This document shows positions 32,940 to 40,202 of a DNA stretch of 64,000 nucleotides, one piece after another. Below the pieces are notes generated by a model. The model was given only the letters and a program-made list of their open reading frames with translations. It was not told the origin of the DNA and ran no database searches. The position numbers and the translations under genes were made by a program. The stretch's first letter is position 1; each line of letters starts with the position of its first letter. Origin of the DNA: Saprospiraceae bacterium (GTDB taxonomy: Bacteria > Bacteroidota > Bacteroidia > Chitinophagales > Saprospiraceae); the NCBI GenBank assembly GCA_027486765.1, contig JAIXOO010000232.1, positions 36,909 to 100,908 of the forward strand, in the 5' to 3' direction.

Positions 32940-34403
32940 TCAATTGCTGGATGGCCGCTTCGCTTTTAAATCGATGACTTCGCTCGTTTTTTGTCGTAGC
33001 CAATTCAAGGCTTGAATGTTGTCCTCGTTGTCCAGCAGTTTTTTTAACTTCAGTAGATTGGGTTCCGGGTCGCTGTGGTACCGCACCAATGTCCGGCACA
33101 CCTGTACAAAACGTAAGAAAGCGGCAGTGTTGGGTTTAGCCCAAATTTTATCACGGCTTAGCCATTTTTCAAATGCATCCAAGAAATTGAGCAAATAAAA
33201 TAGATAGCTTGGATCAGTCAAATACAGGTCGAAATGTGCCTGAGTGCTCAGTACCCGGCCAATCAGTTGAAATTGAAGCGCTTCAAATTGGTACGCTTGC
33301 AAAACAGCCAAACAAGCTTTCAGGTCTTTTTGCCAGTATGCGGTGTGTGCCTTGGCCCAATGTGCACAGTCGTTGCGGGCTTCTGCGGGCAGACAATGCG
33401 TGTAGTTGTCTATAAAATGGGCCGTAAAATCAAAAGATCCCTTGGTGTTGCTTGCGCTGAGGATCGTCATGTACGTGCTTGTAGAAATTTTTTCCTGATG
33501 CAAGATGGTACCACTGCTCAGCCCTAGTTGGTACAGTGGCAAACTTTCGGTGATGTCGAGTAAGCCTGATTTGATCAGCAGTTTGGCGTCGTTGAGCAAA
33601 GAAAGCAACTGGGTAGTTTGCTCCCGTTCATTCAGTGCTTCAAATCGCTCCATAAAAGCAGCTTTCAGCTCCAAAAATTGAGGAAGCAACTCCTGGTCGG
33701 TATAAGCAAAACGCATTCGATACAGCTCCAGTGCAGGATGTTGGAGGCCTGCCGCCGCCTGTTGCCATTTCCTGAGCTCAGTGGCCAGGTCATAGCTAAC
33801 TTCCTTGTACATGCGCTTGCGGAAGATCATTTCATTAATGAGGGTTGCTTTTTCCTGTAGATAGTGTAGATCAAGATTGGTACTCATTTGTTCCAGCCAA
33901 CTGTGGGCTTCCTGCACCTTGGATTCAGGGTTGGGATGCTGATAAAGCCGCTGGTGAAGGGTGAACAGCGCGAAGTGGTCACCGTTATCTTTGACTGGTT
34001 TTGCTTCCAACGTTTCAATCCGCTGGGTGGCGCTTTTGAAAAACCACTCATCAAGGCCCCGGTTTTGAAATTCTTGGACTAGCAAATCTTCTTGGTTATC
34101 AGGTGCTTCAGAAAGCCTCTGAAAAACGAGAAACCGCTCTGCCGCAAGATAGGCTTCTGACAGAAGGTTGTTCATTCTGCGCTCGCTGAATTTGCCCTTG
34201 GGCAGCACCTGCTGAAACAATTTCTCTTTGTTCAGTTTAGAACTCGAAAAATCGGGATAGTAGGGCTTAAGGTAAGCCAGCAGCCGAGGCAGATTTTTGT
34301 TGCTGTTGCACCAGGGGGAGTGAAGCCATTCTTCAAATGATTTGAAGTCGTTTGGAGAAAAATGTTGAAGAATGCGCAAAAATTTTGAGGGGAAACTGTA
34401 CAT
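32940..34403 (-). CDS. Hypothetical helical protein (about 490 residues)
   Basis: The start at 34403 (MYSFPSKFLRILQHFSPNDF) is preferred over 34439 because it begins directly with the conserved-looking helix; the two differ by 12 residues. The protein is soluble, almost entirely helical, rich in Leu, Gln and aromatic residues. It has an N-terminal FKSFEEWLHSPWCNSNKNLPRLLAYL segment and YPDFSSSKLNKEKLFQQVLP. The pattern suggests a helical repeat fold, and I recall similar proteins as lineage-specific paralogues in Saprospiria, without known function. It stands alone, with a 360-bp gap upstream. Confidence 0.7.
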   Translation of the reverse strand: MYSFPSKFLRILQHFSPNDFKSFEEWLHSPWCNSNKNLPRLLAYLKPYYPDFSSSKLNKEKLFQQVLPKGKFSERRMNNLLSEAYLAAERFLVFQRLSEAPDNQEDLLVQEFQNRGLDEWFFKSATQRIETLEAKPVKDNGDHFALFTLHQRLYQHPNPESKVQEAHSWLEQMSTNLDLHYLQEKATLINEMIFRKRMYKEVSYDLATELRKWQQAAAGLQHPALELYRMRFAYTDQELLPQFLELKAAFMERFEALNEREQTTQLLSLLNDAKLLIKSGLLDITESLPLYQLGLSSGTILHQEKISTSTYMTILSASNTKGSFDFTAHFIDNYTHCLPAEARNDCAHWAKAHTAYWQKDLKACLAVLQAYQFEALQFQLIGRVLSTQAHFDLYLTDPSYLFYLLNFLDAFEKWLSRDKIWAKPNTAAFLRFVQVCRTLVRYHSDPEPNLLKLKKLLDNEDNIQALNWLRQKTSEVIDLKAKRPSSN

Positions 34404-34439
34404 CAATTTTGTGGTGATTTTATATGAGGGAATTAACAC

Positions 34440-34798
34440 AAATGTATAATTTATAATGGGTTTCCGGGAGGATTAAGCTTGCTTTTTTTGTGGTAAGGGC
34501 CGGAATTTGTCTTTTGTAGGGAGGGGGATGACAATCGATATTTGTGACATCATAGAAGATGGCAATTGAATTTTTTCATTTCCATTAATTTTTGTAAACA
34601 GGTATAAATGTCACATCATGAGGAATTTACTTTTTTTTAATGTTTTTTTTAAGTGCGCAACAAACTTTCGCAGGAAAGTTTAATGGCGTATTAGACACTC
34701 ACCTATTCAAAAAATATACTGTTCTCGTTCAGTAAATTCAACGAGAGGCGGAAACCGAAAAGCCTTGAAGAGTAGGTATAATCATTAATTTTTTTTAG
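34440..34798. other. Gene-free stretch
   Basis: No convincing ORF. It contains a divergent or spaced TTGTGACATCAT / ATGTCACATCAT pair around 34538-34622 that could be an inverted operator-like element, T-runs near 34630-34652, and the presumed promoter of the gene starting at 34799. Confidence 0.4.
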
Positions 34799-35482
34799 AT
34801 GGCAAAGTGTAATTTTAAAATTGGTTACAGTCAACCAATTGAGAGCCTGATTGAACAAGCTAGAACGGGTATTGCCCAGAAAGGCGGAACATTTAATGGT
34901 GACACACACAGTGGGAATTTTACAGTCCCATCTCCAGTAGGGAAAATCGTAGGCAATTATACCGTCCAAGGTAGTTCTATTGATTTTGCAATCACTGACA
35001 AACCATTTATTGTAACATGTAATAAAATCGAAAGCGCACTTAAGGGTTTGATTGGCGGCTCAAACTATGCCTTATCTTTTGGTCTCTCTTCGGAGGAAGG
35101 AGTCAGCGAAAAAGGCCAAAAGTATGAAGTAGTATCTGAGGAAGCCGAAACTGAAACCGAAGCAAGTACCGAAGAACTGTTAAAAGCAAAAGCCCCTTTT
35201 GATGTAAAAGTCAGTTGGTCAGTAGGAGCTGCAGGTGAATGGATAGAAACCTCAGATGAAATACGTAAACAAACAGGCATCACCCGTTACTGTTTGTGTA
35301 AGCAAGATGACCCTACTTCTCATTATCAATATGTATTATACATTCAGAATACGGAGCACTATTGCTATTATTTTTATGACCAAACAGATGACAGTTACAA
35401 GCTAGATACATTCCGTAATGGTCAGCACTATGTTCGCTATAACTCTAAGCAGCCTACTATTGTTAGAATTAAAGGCTCGTAA
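34799..35482 (+). CDS. Hypothetical protein, polyhydroxyalkanoate-system-like start
   Basis: A 227-residue soluble protein. Its first 85 residues (MAKCNFKIGYSQPIESLIEQ; GTFNGDTHSGNFTVPSPVGKI; VTCNKIESALKG) look like a compact alpha-beta domain similar to those found in small proteins of the polyhydroxyalkanoic-acid-system or SRPBCC-like type, but this is a weak resemblance. The middle has an acidic linker (SEEAETETEASTEELL). The C-terminal 90 residues (VSWSVGAAGEWIETSDEI; CLCKQDDPTSHYQYVLYI) look beta-rich. There is no signal peptide. The gene is followed by a perfect 16-bp hairpin. Function is unknown. Confidence 0.75.
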   Translation: MAKCNFKIGYSQPIESLIEQARTGIAQKGGTFNGDTHSGNFTVPSPVGKIVGNYTVQGSSIDFAITDKPFIVTCNKIESALKGLIGGSNYALSFGLSSEEGVSEKGQKYEVVSEEAETETEASTEELLKAKAPFDVKVSWSVGAAGEWIETSDEIRKQTGITRYCLCKQDDPTSHYQYVLYIQNTEHYCYYFYDQTDDSYKLDTFRNGQHYVRYNSKQPTIVRIKGS

Positions 35483-35568
35483 TGCTGTTAGACTTACATC
35501 TTGGCACTGCTCCACAAAAGTATTTTCACGAACATTGCCAAAAGATGTGGTTTCCATTTCATGGTTTA

Positions 35569-35606
35569 GGCACTAAGATTTGTTATAATAAACAAATCTT
35601 AGTGCC
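35569..35606. repeat. Perfect 16-bp hairpin
   Basis: GGCACTAAGATTTGTT and AACAAATCTTAGTGCC form a perfect 16-bp stem with a 6-nt AT-only loop, 87 bp after the upstream stop. No T-run follows, so it is not a standard intrinsic terminator, though it could act as one or stabilise mRNA. Confidence 0.75.
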
Positions 35607-35739
35607 TTACCTCACTGCATCAAAATTCGTGTATTTGTTTTAATAAGAGCCACTGAATTGAGGCGTTTAAGAGAGACATTTACACAGTTTTGGATGCAGT
35701 GGGGTACATTGGGCTAATTATTGATCTTCTGCCTAAAAT

Positions 35740-36006
35740 ATGGATAACAACCTCAAAAAATCCGACGAATCCAAGGTCAAGGTCTTCATCCAGGGCAGTG
35801 CCGACATCACGGGGCAAAACTCCTTTTCGGGAAAACTGAACGAGCAATATCCTTTTGATAAAAATCAGCGTATTGCCCCCAAACTTCTGCCGAGGCCGGG
35901 TTGTAAACTCAATACTGTTTTTGCTGCAACCAGATCAAAAAATACCCTCCAACTCTTGCAGGTGATGGATCATGTAGGTCGACTGCACCTGTGGCTCTAC
36001 CTGTAA
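35740..36006 (+). pseudogene. Possible gene fragment
   Basis: An 88-codon frame whose first 50 residues (VKVFIQGSADITGQNSFSGK) look like real protein, resembling a strand-turn of OmpA- or exported-domain proteins. The rest overlaps the HAD gene on the opposite strand and reads as antisense. It could be the leftover of a longer gene truncated by rearrangement. Low confidence; it may not be expressed. Confidence 0.3.
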
Positions 36007-36630
36007 ATGGTTGACAAAAACCGTATCTAGCCCTGCATTAGCCGCTCCTTGGATGTCCGCTTCCTGATTGTCTCCGATCATGATGCTTTCATCGGGGTGA
36101 GCCTTGCTTTGTTTGAGGGCGTAATCAAAAATCGCCCGATTCGGTTTTAGGCTTTGAGCAGCTTCGGAAGTAACCACTTCCTGGAAATAGCCTTGCAGCG
36201 CAGCACTTTGCAATTTCTGATCCTGAATTTCCTGAAAACCATTGGTGATCAGGTGCAAGACATAGTCTTTGTTTTTGAGGTATTCCAGTATCTCGATGGT
36301 ATGTGGAAACAGGTTCTTTTTGTAAGGTAAACGCTCCAGAAACTCCACCGACATTGTTTTGGAAAGTGGCTCGTCTTCAACGCCGAAATCCATTAGGGCC
36401 AGCCACATCCGGCGCCAGCGCAGCTCAGCCTGGAGGATCAAGCCCTTGGTGTACTCGCCCCAGAGTCGTTCGTTGTGAACAGAATACGCGCTGAAAAACG
36501 CATCAAAATCATCGATTCCACGGTTTTGCAGCTGCTTGTCGGTGTACAATTCCTGAAAACATTCCTTGGCATTGACTTCAAAATCCCAGAGGGTGTGGTC
36601 CAGATCAAAAAATAAATGGCGGTATTTCAT
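35935..36630 (-). CDS. YjjG-like noncanonical pyrimidine nucleotidase (HAD family)
   Basis: The start at 36630 (MKYRHLFFDLDHTLWDFE) places the HAD motif I DLDHTLWDF at the expected N-terminal position and avoids overlap with the upstream gene; the ORF start at 36702 would add 24 lysine-rich residues. The 231-residue product has motif II in LHLITNGFQEIQ, motif III lysine in AQSLKPNRAIF, and motif IV in MIGDNQEADIQGAANAGL. The length and cap arrangement match YjjG, a nucleotidase that removes phosphate from aberrant pyrimidine nucleotides. The neighbour upstream is a PnuC-like transporter, so nucleoside or nucleotide salvage is a plausible joint role. Confidence 0.85.
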   Translation of the reverse strand: MKYRHLFFDLDHTLWDFEVNAKECFQELYTDKQLQNRGIDDFDAFFSAYSVHNERLWGEYTKGLILQAELRWRRMWLALMDFGVEDEPLSKTMSVEFLERLPYKKNLFPHTIEILEYLKNKDYVLHLITNGFQEIQDQKLQSAALQGYFQEVVTSEAAQSLKPNRAIFDYALKQSKAHPDESIMIGDNQEADIQGAANAGLDTVFVNHLQVEPQVQSTYMIHHLQELEGIF

Positions 36631-36650
36631 AGATTGAAGGATGAGGGATT

Positions 36651-37301
36651 TTAATTTTTGCTTTTTTTCTTTTGAGAGCTTGATTTTGCTAAACTTTGCC
36701 ACAGCAAATACTCATTCGCAGCATACGCCAACAACACCATCTGTCCCGCCGTAGCCACATAATAACCCTTCCAGGCCAGCACAACGATCAGCAAGCTGTG
36801 GATGATGATCCAATACACCCAGGCCTCCGTAAAGCGGCGCGCCAACAACACCGTAGCCACAATACTGCCCATGGCTAACAAGGCATCCAACATGGTAAAA
36901 GTAGCTGGAAGCGGGAAATATTCGGGAAAATAACTGGGCAGCTCGATCAGTGCAATCACCAAAGAAATGCTCGGCATAAAAATGGCGATAATGCTGATGA
37001 TCAGGCCCATGCTGTCCAGATTTTTGACGGGCTGCCCATTTGTGGCACCGGCGCGAATGCCCCATACTAGATTAAAAACGAACAAAATAACCTGCGCCGC
37101 CATCAAACCATACAATTGGATTTGATGAAAAAAGAGAAAAAAACAAACATTGGCCAGAAGGATCAAAAGCCAGCCTAATCGGCTAAAATAGGCGCCCGTG
37201 AGGCTGAATACGACGACGAGGACTTCGATCAGGCTCAGGCTGTAAGAGCCAAGCTTTAGCAAGTGGAAGTCGAGTTGCCAAAAGGAGGAGAGTGTTTCCA
37301 T
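36651..37301 (-). CDS. pnuC: PnuC-like nicotinamide riboside transporter
   Basis: A 216-residue membrane protein with seven or more helices. PnuC-like traits are a starting segment LIEVLVVVFSLTGAYFSRLGW, a central VILFVFNLVWGIRAG, and the C-terminal pattern ARRFTEAWVYWIIIHSLLIVV, matching the family's tandem helix with the substrate-contacting W/Y residues. PnuC transporters take up nicotinamide riboside or other vitamin precursors by facilitated diffusion. The HAD nucleotidase follows 20 bp downstream on the same strand, so the pair may serve NAD or nucleoside salvage. The family assignment is good; substrate (NR versus thiamine or similar) is not determined. Confidence 0.75.
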   Translation of the reverse strand: METLSSFWQLDFHLLKLGSYSLSLIEVLVVVFSLTGAYFSRLGWLLILLANVCFFLFFHQIQLYGLMAAQVILFVFNLVWGIRAGATNGQPVKNLDSMGLIISIIAIFMPSISLVIALIELPSYFPEYFPLPATFTMLDALLAMGSIVATVLLARRFTEAWVYWIIIHSLLIVVLAWKGYYVATAGQMVLLAYAANEYLLWQSLAKSSSQKKKSKN

Positions 37302-37350
37302 AGATTGTACTTTAACGTGAGTTTTGAATTAACTGCATTGACAATGAATA

Positions 37351-37507
37351 ATGTGCGACTTCTACGAAGTCGTAAAAAACGCATTTGCAATGAATTCTAC
37401 AAATGTACGACTTCTACGAAGTCGATTTGATGACCTCGGAGAGGTCACACATTTGTAGAAAATGGTGGTGGTAGTTTAGTTTTTACGACTTCGTAGAAGT
37501 CGCACAT
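37351..37507. repeat. LIR-8: nested inverted repeat with three CGACTTC-GAAGTCG palindromes
   Basis: The outer arms ATGTGCGACTTCTACGAAGT-CG.. (37351-37380) and the complement (37479-37507) are nearly perfect over 29 bp. A 17-bp palindromic unit CGACTTCTACGAAGTCG occurs three times, at 37356-37372, 37408-37424 and, inverted, 37486-37502. An inner pair TTCTACAAATGT / ACATTTGTAGAA encloses the palindrome-like TGACCTCGGAGAGGTCA. The right arm supplies the last eight codons (CATSTKS and stop) of the next minus-strand gene. Confidence 0.92.
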
Positions 37508-38352
37508 GTCAGGGTAATTTCAATGAAGCCAAACCGCTCTTTTCTTAAGAAAAAATCTGCCTCTTTACGAGGTGGATCCCAATGGGTGACGTGACCAATC
37601 AACGCATTCCAATTTGAGTTAGGCCAATGCATCCAACTATCAACAATACTATAGAATTGGAAATCAGGTATGCAGGCTAACGTTACTTCTTGTTCGTAGC
37701 TTAAAAGATGATTTAATTGACTATCCGGAATTAAGTCAGCTAAGTTGAATACTTTGCAATGATGGGATTCAAAATTTTCTTGGTCAAAACAATACAATTT
37801 TACCTTGTTGACAGAAACGTCTCGTAAAATGAGGTAAACATTTTGACGAATGATTTGAACACTTTGAATGAACACATGCTGATCGCCCAGCCAGATAGAC
37901 TGCTCAATTCCTGTGCCAAGATCAACTATTTTGCAACCCTGATCGTCTACCAATACGAATACCTCCTCTGCAAAGAAACTCATTACAAATCGATCGGATT
38001 GGTATTTTATCAATTGTTTGGTGCCCAAATCCAGGTTGAGTAAATACACTCCCTCATTGTGCGGCACCGCCACCACATTTTCTTTAGGATTGACCAATTG
38101 AAAAAACTTGGGATATTGATGAGGCAGTCGTATTTGTGGCTTAAGTCCAAACTTGCCGACCAAATCTTCTCCAGCCCAGGATAAAGATAAATGCAATAGA
38201 ACATTGCCATTGTTGGGTTCATCAATGAAATGATAGTCGAGTACAACTTCCTTTGACCGTGCTATACCTTTGAAGTTTGAATTTAGCCCATTAAGGAGAG
38301 GAATGTCTTCTCTTTTCAAAAACCTTATGCTAAGCAAGGGCGTATCGTTCAT
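37483..38352 (-). CDS. Hypothetical protein with repeat-derived C-terminus
   Basis: A 289-residue soluble protein of unknown family, no signal peptide. The middle (VVAVPHNEGVYLLNLDLGTK; VFVLVDDQGCKIVDLGTG; VYLILRDVSVNKVKLYCFD) has repeated beta hairpins that suggest beta-propeller blades. The last seven residues, CATSTKS, and the stop codon are encoded by the LIR-8 right arm, indicating that the repeat entered or grew into the 3' end of the gene. Any native C-terminus may have been replaced. The function is not known. Neighbours are the PnuC gene downstream and AHSA1 gene upstream on the same strand. Confidence 0.7.
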   Translation of the reverse strand: MNDTPLLSIRFLKREDIPLLNGLNSNFKGIARSKEVVLDYHFIDEPNNGNVLLHLSLSWAGEDLVGKFGLKPQIRLPHQYPKFFQLVNPKENVVAVPHNEGVYLLNLDLGTKQLIKYQSDRFVMSFFAEEVFVLVDDQGCKIVDLGTGIEQSIWLGDQHVFIQSVQIIRQNVYLILRDVSVNKVKLYCFDQENFESHHCKVFNLADLIPDSQLNHLLSYEQEVTLACIPDFQFYSIVDSWMHWPNSNWNALIGHVTHWDPPRKEADFFLRKERFGFIEITLTCATSTKS

Positions 38353-38657
38353 TGGATTATAGTTCTAGTTATGATGGCTTAAGAAAGTAAGAGGGTTGAG
38401 GTTGTGTGATTACTTCAAATAAGTTGTGAATGGGCAATTTCACATATTGATTGCTTTGTTATTGCTTACAACCAGGTGCAGGGCAGATGCTGAAAAGTAC
38501 GATAAATTGTGAAAATAATGAGGGTACTAGGGATGATTTTTTGCCGGGAGACAATTCGGGAACTTTTCCTTTCAATCCCAAGTTTTTTGCTCGAAAGATA
38601 TTTATAAACCTCTTAACACACAAAACCCCGTATGGAAAATCAAACCCAAGATTTTGA
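38353..38657. other. Gene-free stretch
   Basis: A 305-bp spacer between minus-strand genes. The listed 68- and 82-codon ORFs here have no recognisable content and are taken as chance. I see no LIR. It probably holds the promoter of the gene starting at 38352. Confidence 0.4.
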
Positions 38658-39164
38658 CTACCCCTTCTGTTCCAAATAAACTTCGAGCCGATCAAAAATT
38701 TGCCCAAAACTCTGCAGCATAGAGCCCAGCATGGCCATATAATTGGCTTCCTCCTCTTCCGTAGCGTGATGAGCCCGGGCTTGCAGGGTCATCTGGCATT
38801 GGCCATTTTCCTCGGCGCTTAAGCTGAGTACATTGTACATTTCGGTAGGCCAAGGCATGCCGAAGGGAGCGGGCACCAGGGTGCAGTGTTCATCTGAAAA
38901 AGCATTGATAAAGGCCAGGCGCTCAGGTGCAGCGATGTCCAGGTATTCAAAGCGGCCCCAGAGTTGTGAACCATCAGCGCCTTGATGGCAATAATGGAAA
39001 AACCCGCCGGGTCGCAGGTCTAGTTGTTGAACCAGGGTTTGATGGCTGGCGGGGCCCCACCAGGCAGCGAGGGCTTGGGGCTTGGTCCAGGCGGCGAATA
39101 CGGCCTCAGGGGCATGAGGGAACTGACGACTCAAAACAAAAGGGAAAGGGTTCTGCTGATCCAT
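38658..39164 (-). CDS. SRPBCC/AHSA1 family protein
   Basis: A 168-residue protein of the START/SRPBCC fold, AHSA1-like subfamily. It begins with FVLSRQFPHAPEAVFAAWTKP and the tryptophan signature ALAAWWGP, then LDLRPGGFFHYC and the later TLQARAHHATEEEEANY. The C-terminal helix is MLGSMLQSFGQIFDRLEVYL. Such single-domain proteins bind hydrophobic ligands, and AHSA1-like members occur widely in toxin response and polyketide contexts. Here it stands alone, so function is open. Start at 39164 is natural (MDQQNPFPFV). Confidence 0.87.
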   Translation of the reverse strand: MDQQNPFPFVLSRQFPHAPEAVFAAWTKPQALAAWWGPASHQTLVQQLDLRPGGFFHYCHQGADGSQLWGRFEYLDIAAPERLAFINAFSDEHCTLVPAPFGMPWPTEMYNVLSLSAEENGQCQMTLQARAHHATEEEEANYMAMLGSMLQSFGQIFDRLEVYLEQKG

Positions 39165-39247
39165 GTTTTTTTTTAGAAAGACAAAAATAAAAACTTTTTA
39201 TTTTATATTCAAGTTTCGCACCTATCTTTTCTGTTCCTGATGGGAAT

Positions 39248-39844
39248 TCACCGTTTGTTGGCTTCAATCCCAACCTTCGCCACAATCTCCCCAATCCGCT
39301 TCTCCCTCGTCGCAGCCTGTTTGGCTAGCACCAACCCATACAGCAAGGCTTTTTGCGCCGATTTGCTCAAACTCAAAAAGGCCTCTTTTGAGCCAGGCTG
39401 GGCGGCCAATCCCTTTTCCAAATCGGGAGGGATGATCAAGGCTTCCGCCTCATCCAAAATGCTCCAGGAGCCGTTTTGTTTGGCAATTTCAATACTGGCA
39501 TACCCTGCGGGCATCATCATGCCTTCGTCGATCAAACGTTGAACCTTATCCTTGTTGATTTTTGACCAAACACTTTTGGGTTTTCTGCGGGTGATGAACT
39601 GCATGTATTTTTCCTCATCAATGGGTTTTGCCGTGCTGTCGATCCAGCCGAAGCAGAGGGCTTCATCTACAACTTCGCTCCAGGTGACGGAAGGAATCTT
39701 CGTTTTCTTTTTGTAATACACCAGCCAGACCGACTGTTTGGACTGGTGGTGTTCTTGTAACCATTGCCGCCACTCCTGGCGGTTACTCGGGCAAAATGTT
39801 TCTATTTCCTTTTCGGGCATGGCTGCGGTGTTGGTGTAGGGCAA
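39248..39844 (-). CDS. YdeI/OmpD-associated family protein
   Basis: A 198-residue protein with DUF1801-like N-terminus and YdeI C-terminus. Clear motifs are NRQEWRQWLQEHHQSKQSVW, SVTWSEVVDEALCFGWIDS, and FITRRKPKSVWSKINKDKV. The C-terminal helical domain has PPDLEKGLAAQPGSKEAF and terminates with IGEIVAKVGIEAN. The family is widespread and sometimes annotated as bacteriocin-protection-like, but no activity is established. The start could also be the internal methionine in AAMPEKEIE. Downstream on the minus strand lies LIR-9. Confidence 0.87.
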   Translation of the reverse strand: MPYTNTAAMPEKEIETFCPSNRQEWRQWLQEHHQSKQSVWLVYYKKKTKIPSVTWSEVVDEALCFGWIDSTAKPIDEEKYMQFITRRKPKSVWSKINKDKVQRLIDEGMMMPAGYASIEIAKQNGSWSILDEAEALIIPPDLEKGLAAQPGSKEAFLSLSKSAQKALLYGLVLAKQAATREKRIGEIVAKVGIEANKR

Positions 39845-39953
39845 AGTTACATGGGGGGACTGACAACCCTATGTCAGTGGTGGGAAAAAATGAATGAGTT
39901 TGAGGCGAGTTGACTATCAAGAAATTGGTTTAATGCCTATCAGTTTGGCTATA

Positions 39954-40109
39954 AGTTTTTTTTGAGTTACGAATTCCGAATACATGAGTACATGAGTTTT
40001 GAAGTGAGCTACCGCAGTGACTTAAACCTGGGCTATCTCTAAGTCGCTGCGGTAGCTCACTTCTAAACTCGTAAGTCATGTACTCGGAACTCGTAACTCA
40101 AAAAATACT
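39954..40109. repeat. LIR-9: 155-bp inverted repeat with GAGTTACGA and CATGAGT units
   Basis: Left arm 39954-40024 (TTGAGTTACGAATTCCGAAT, then ACATGAGT repeated) pairs with right arm 40040-40109 ending CGGAACTCGTAACTCAAAA, over about 70 bp with several mismatches. The innermost stem GTGAGCTACCGCAG.GACTTA has a loop of 15 nt. The core AAGTCGCTGCGGTAGC is shared with LIR-1. A degenerate extra half-unit (GAGTTAAGAATACATGA...) follows at about 40123-40157. Confidence 0.92.
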
Positions 40110-40202
40110 TTATCTGAATAATGAGTTAAGAATACATGAAATCAGAGTTTAGAAGTGGGGTGTCGGGCAAAAATCTCTAATCCAATGACATCCCCTTCAC
40201 CA

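Noticed and set aside
37351-37507. CRISPR array from the repeated 17-mer
   Set aside because: Only three units, unequal spacing, one inverted, and no cas genes nearby.
38451-38707. Short ORFs on both strands in the 38.4-38.7 kb gap
   Set aside because: No signal, no family resemblance, overlapping frames on both strands.
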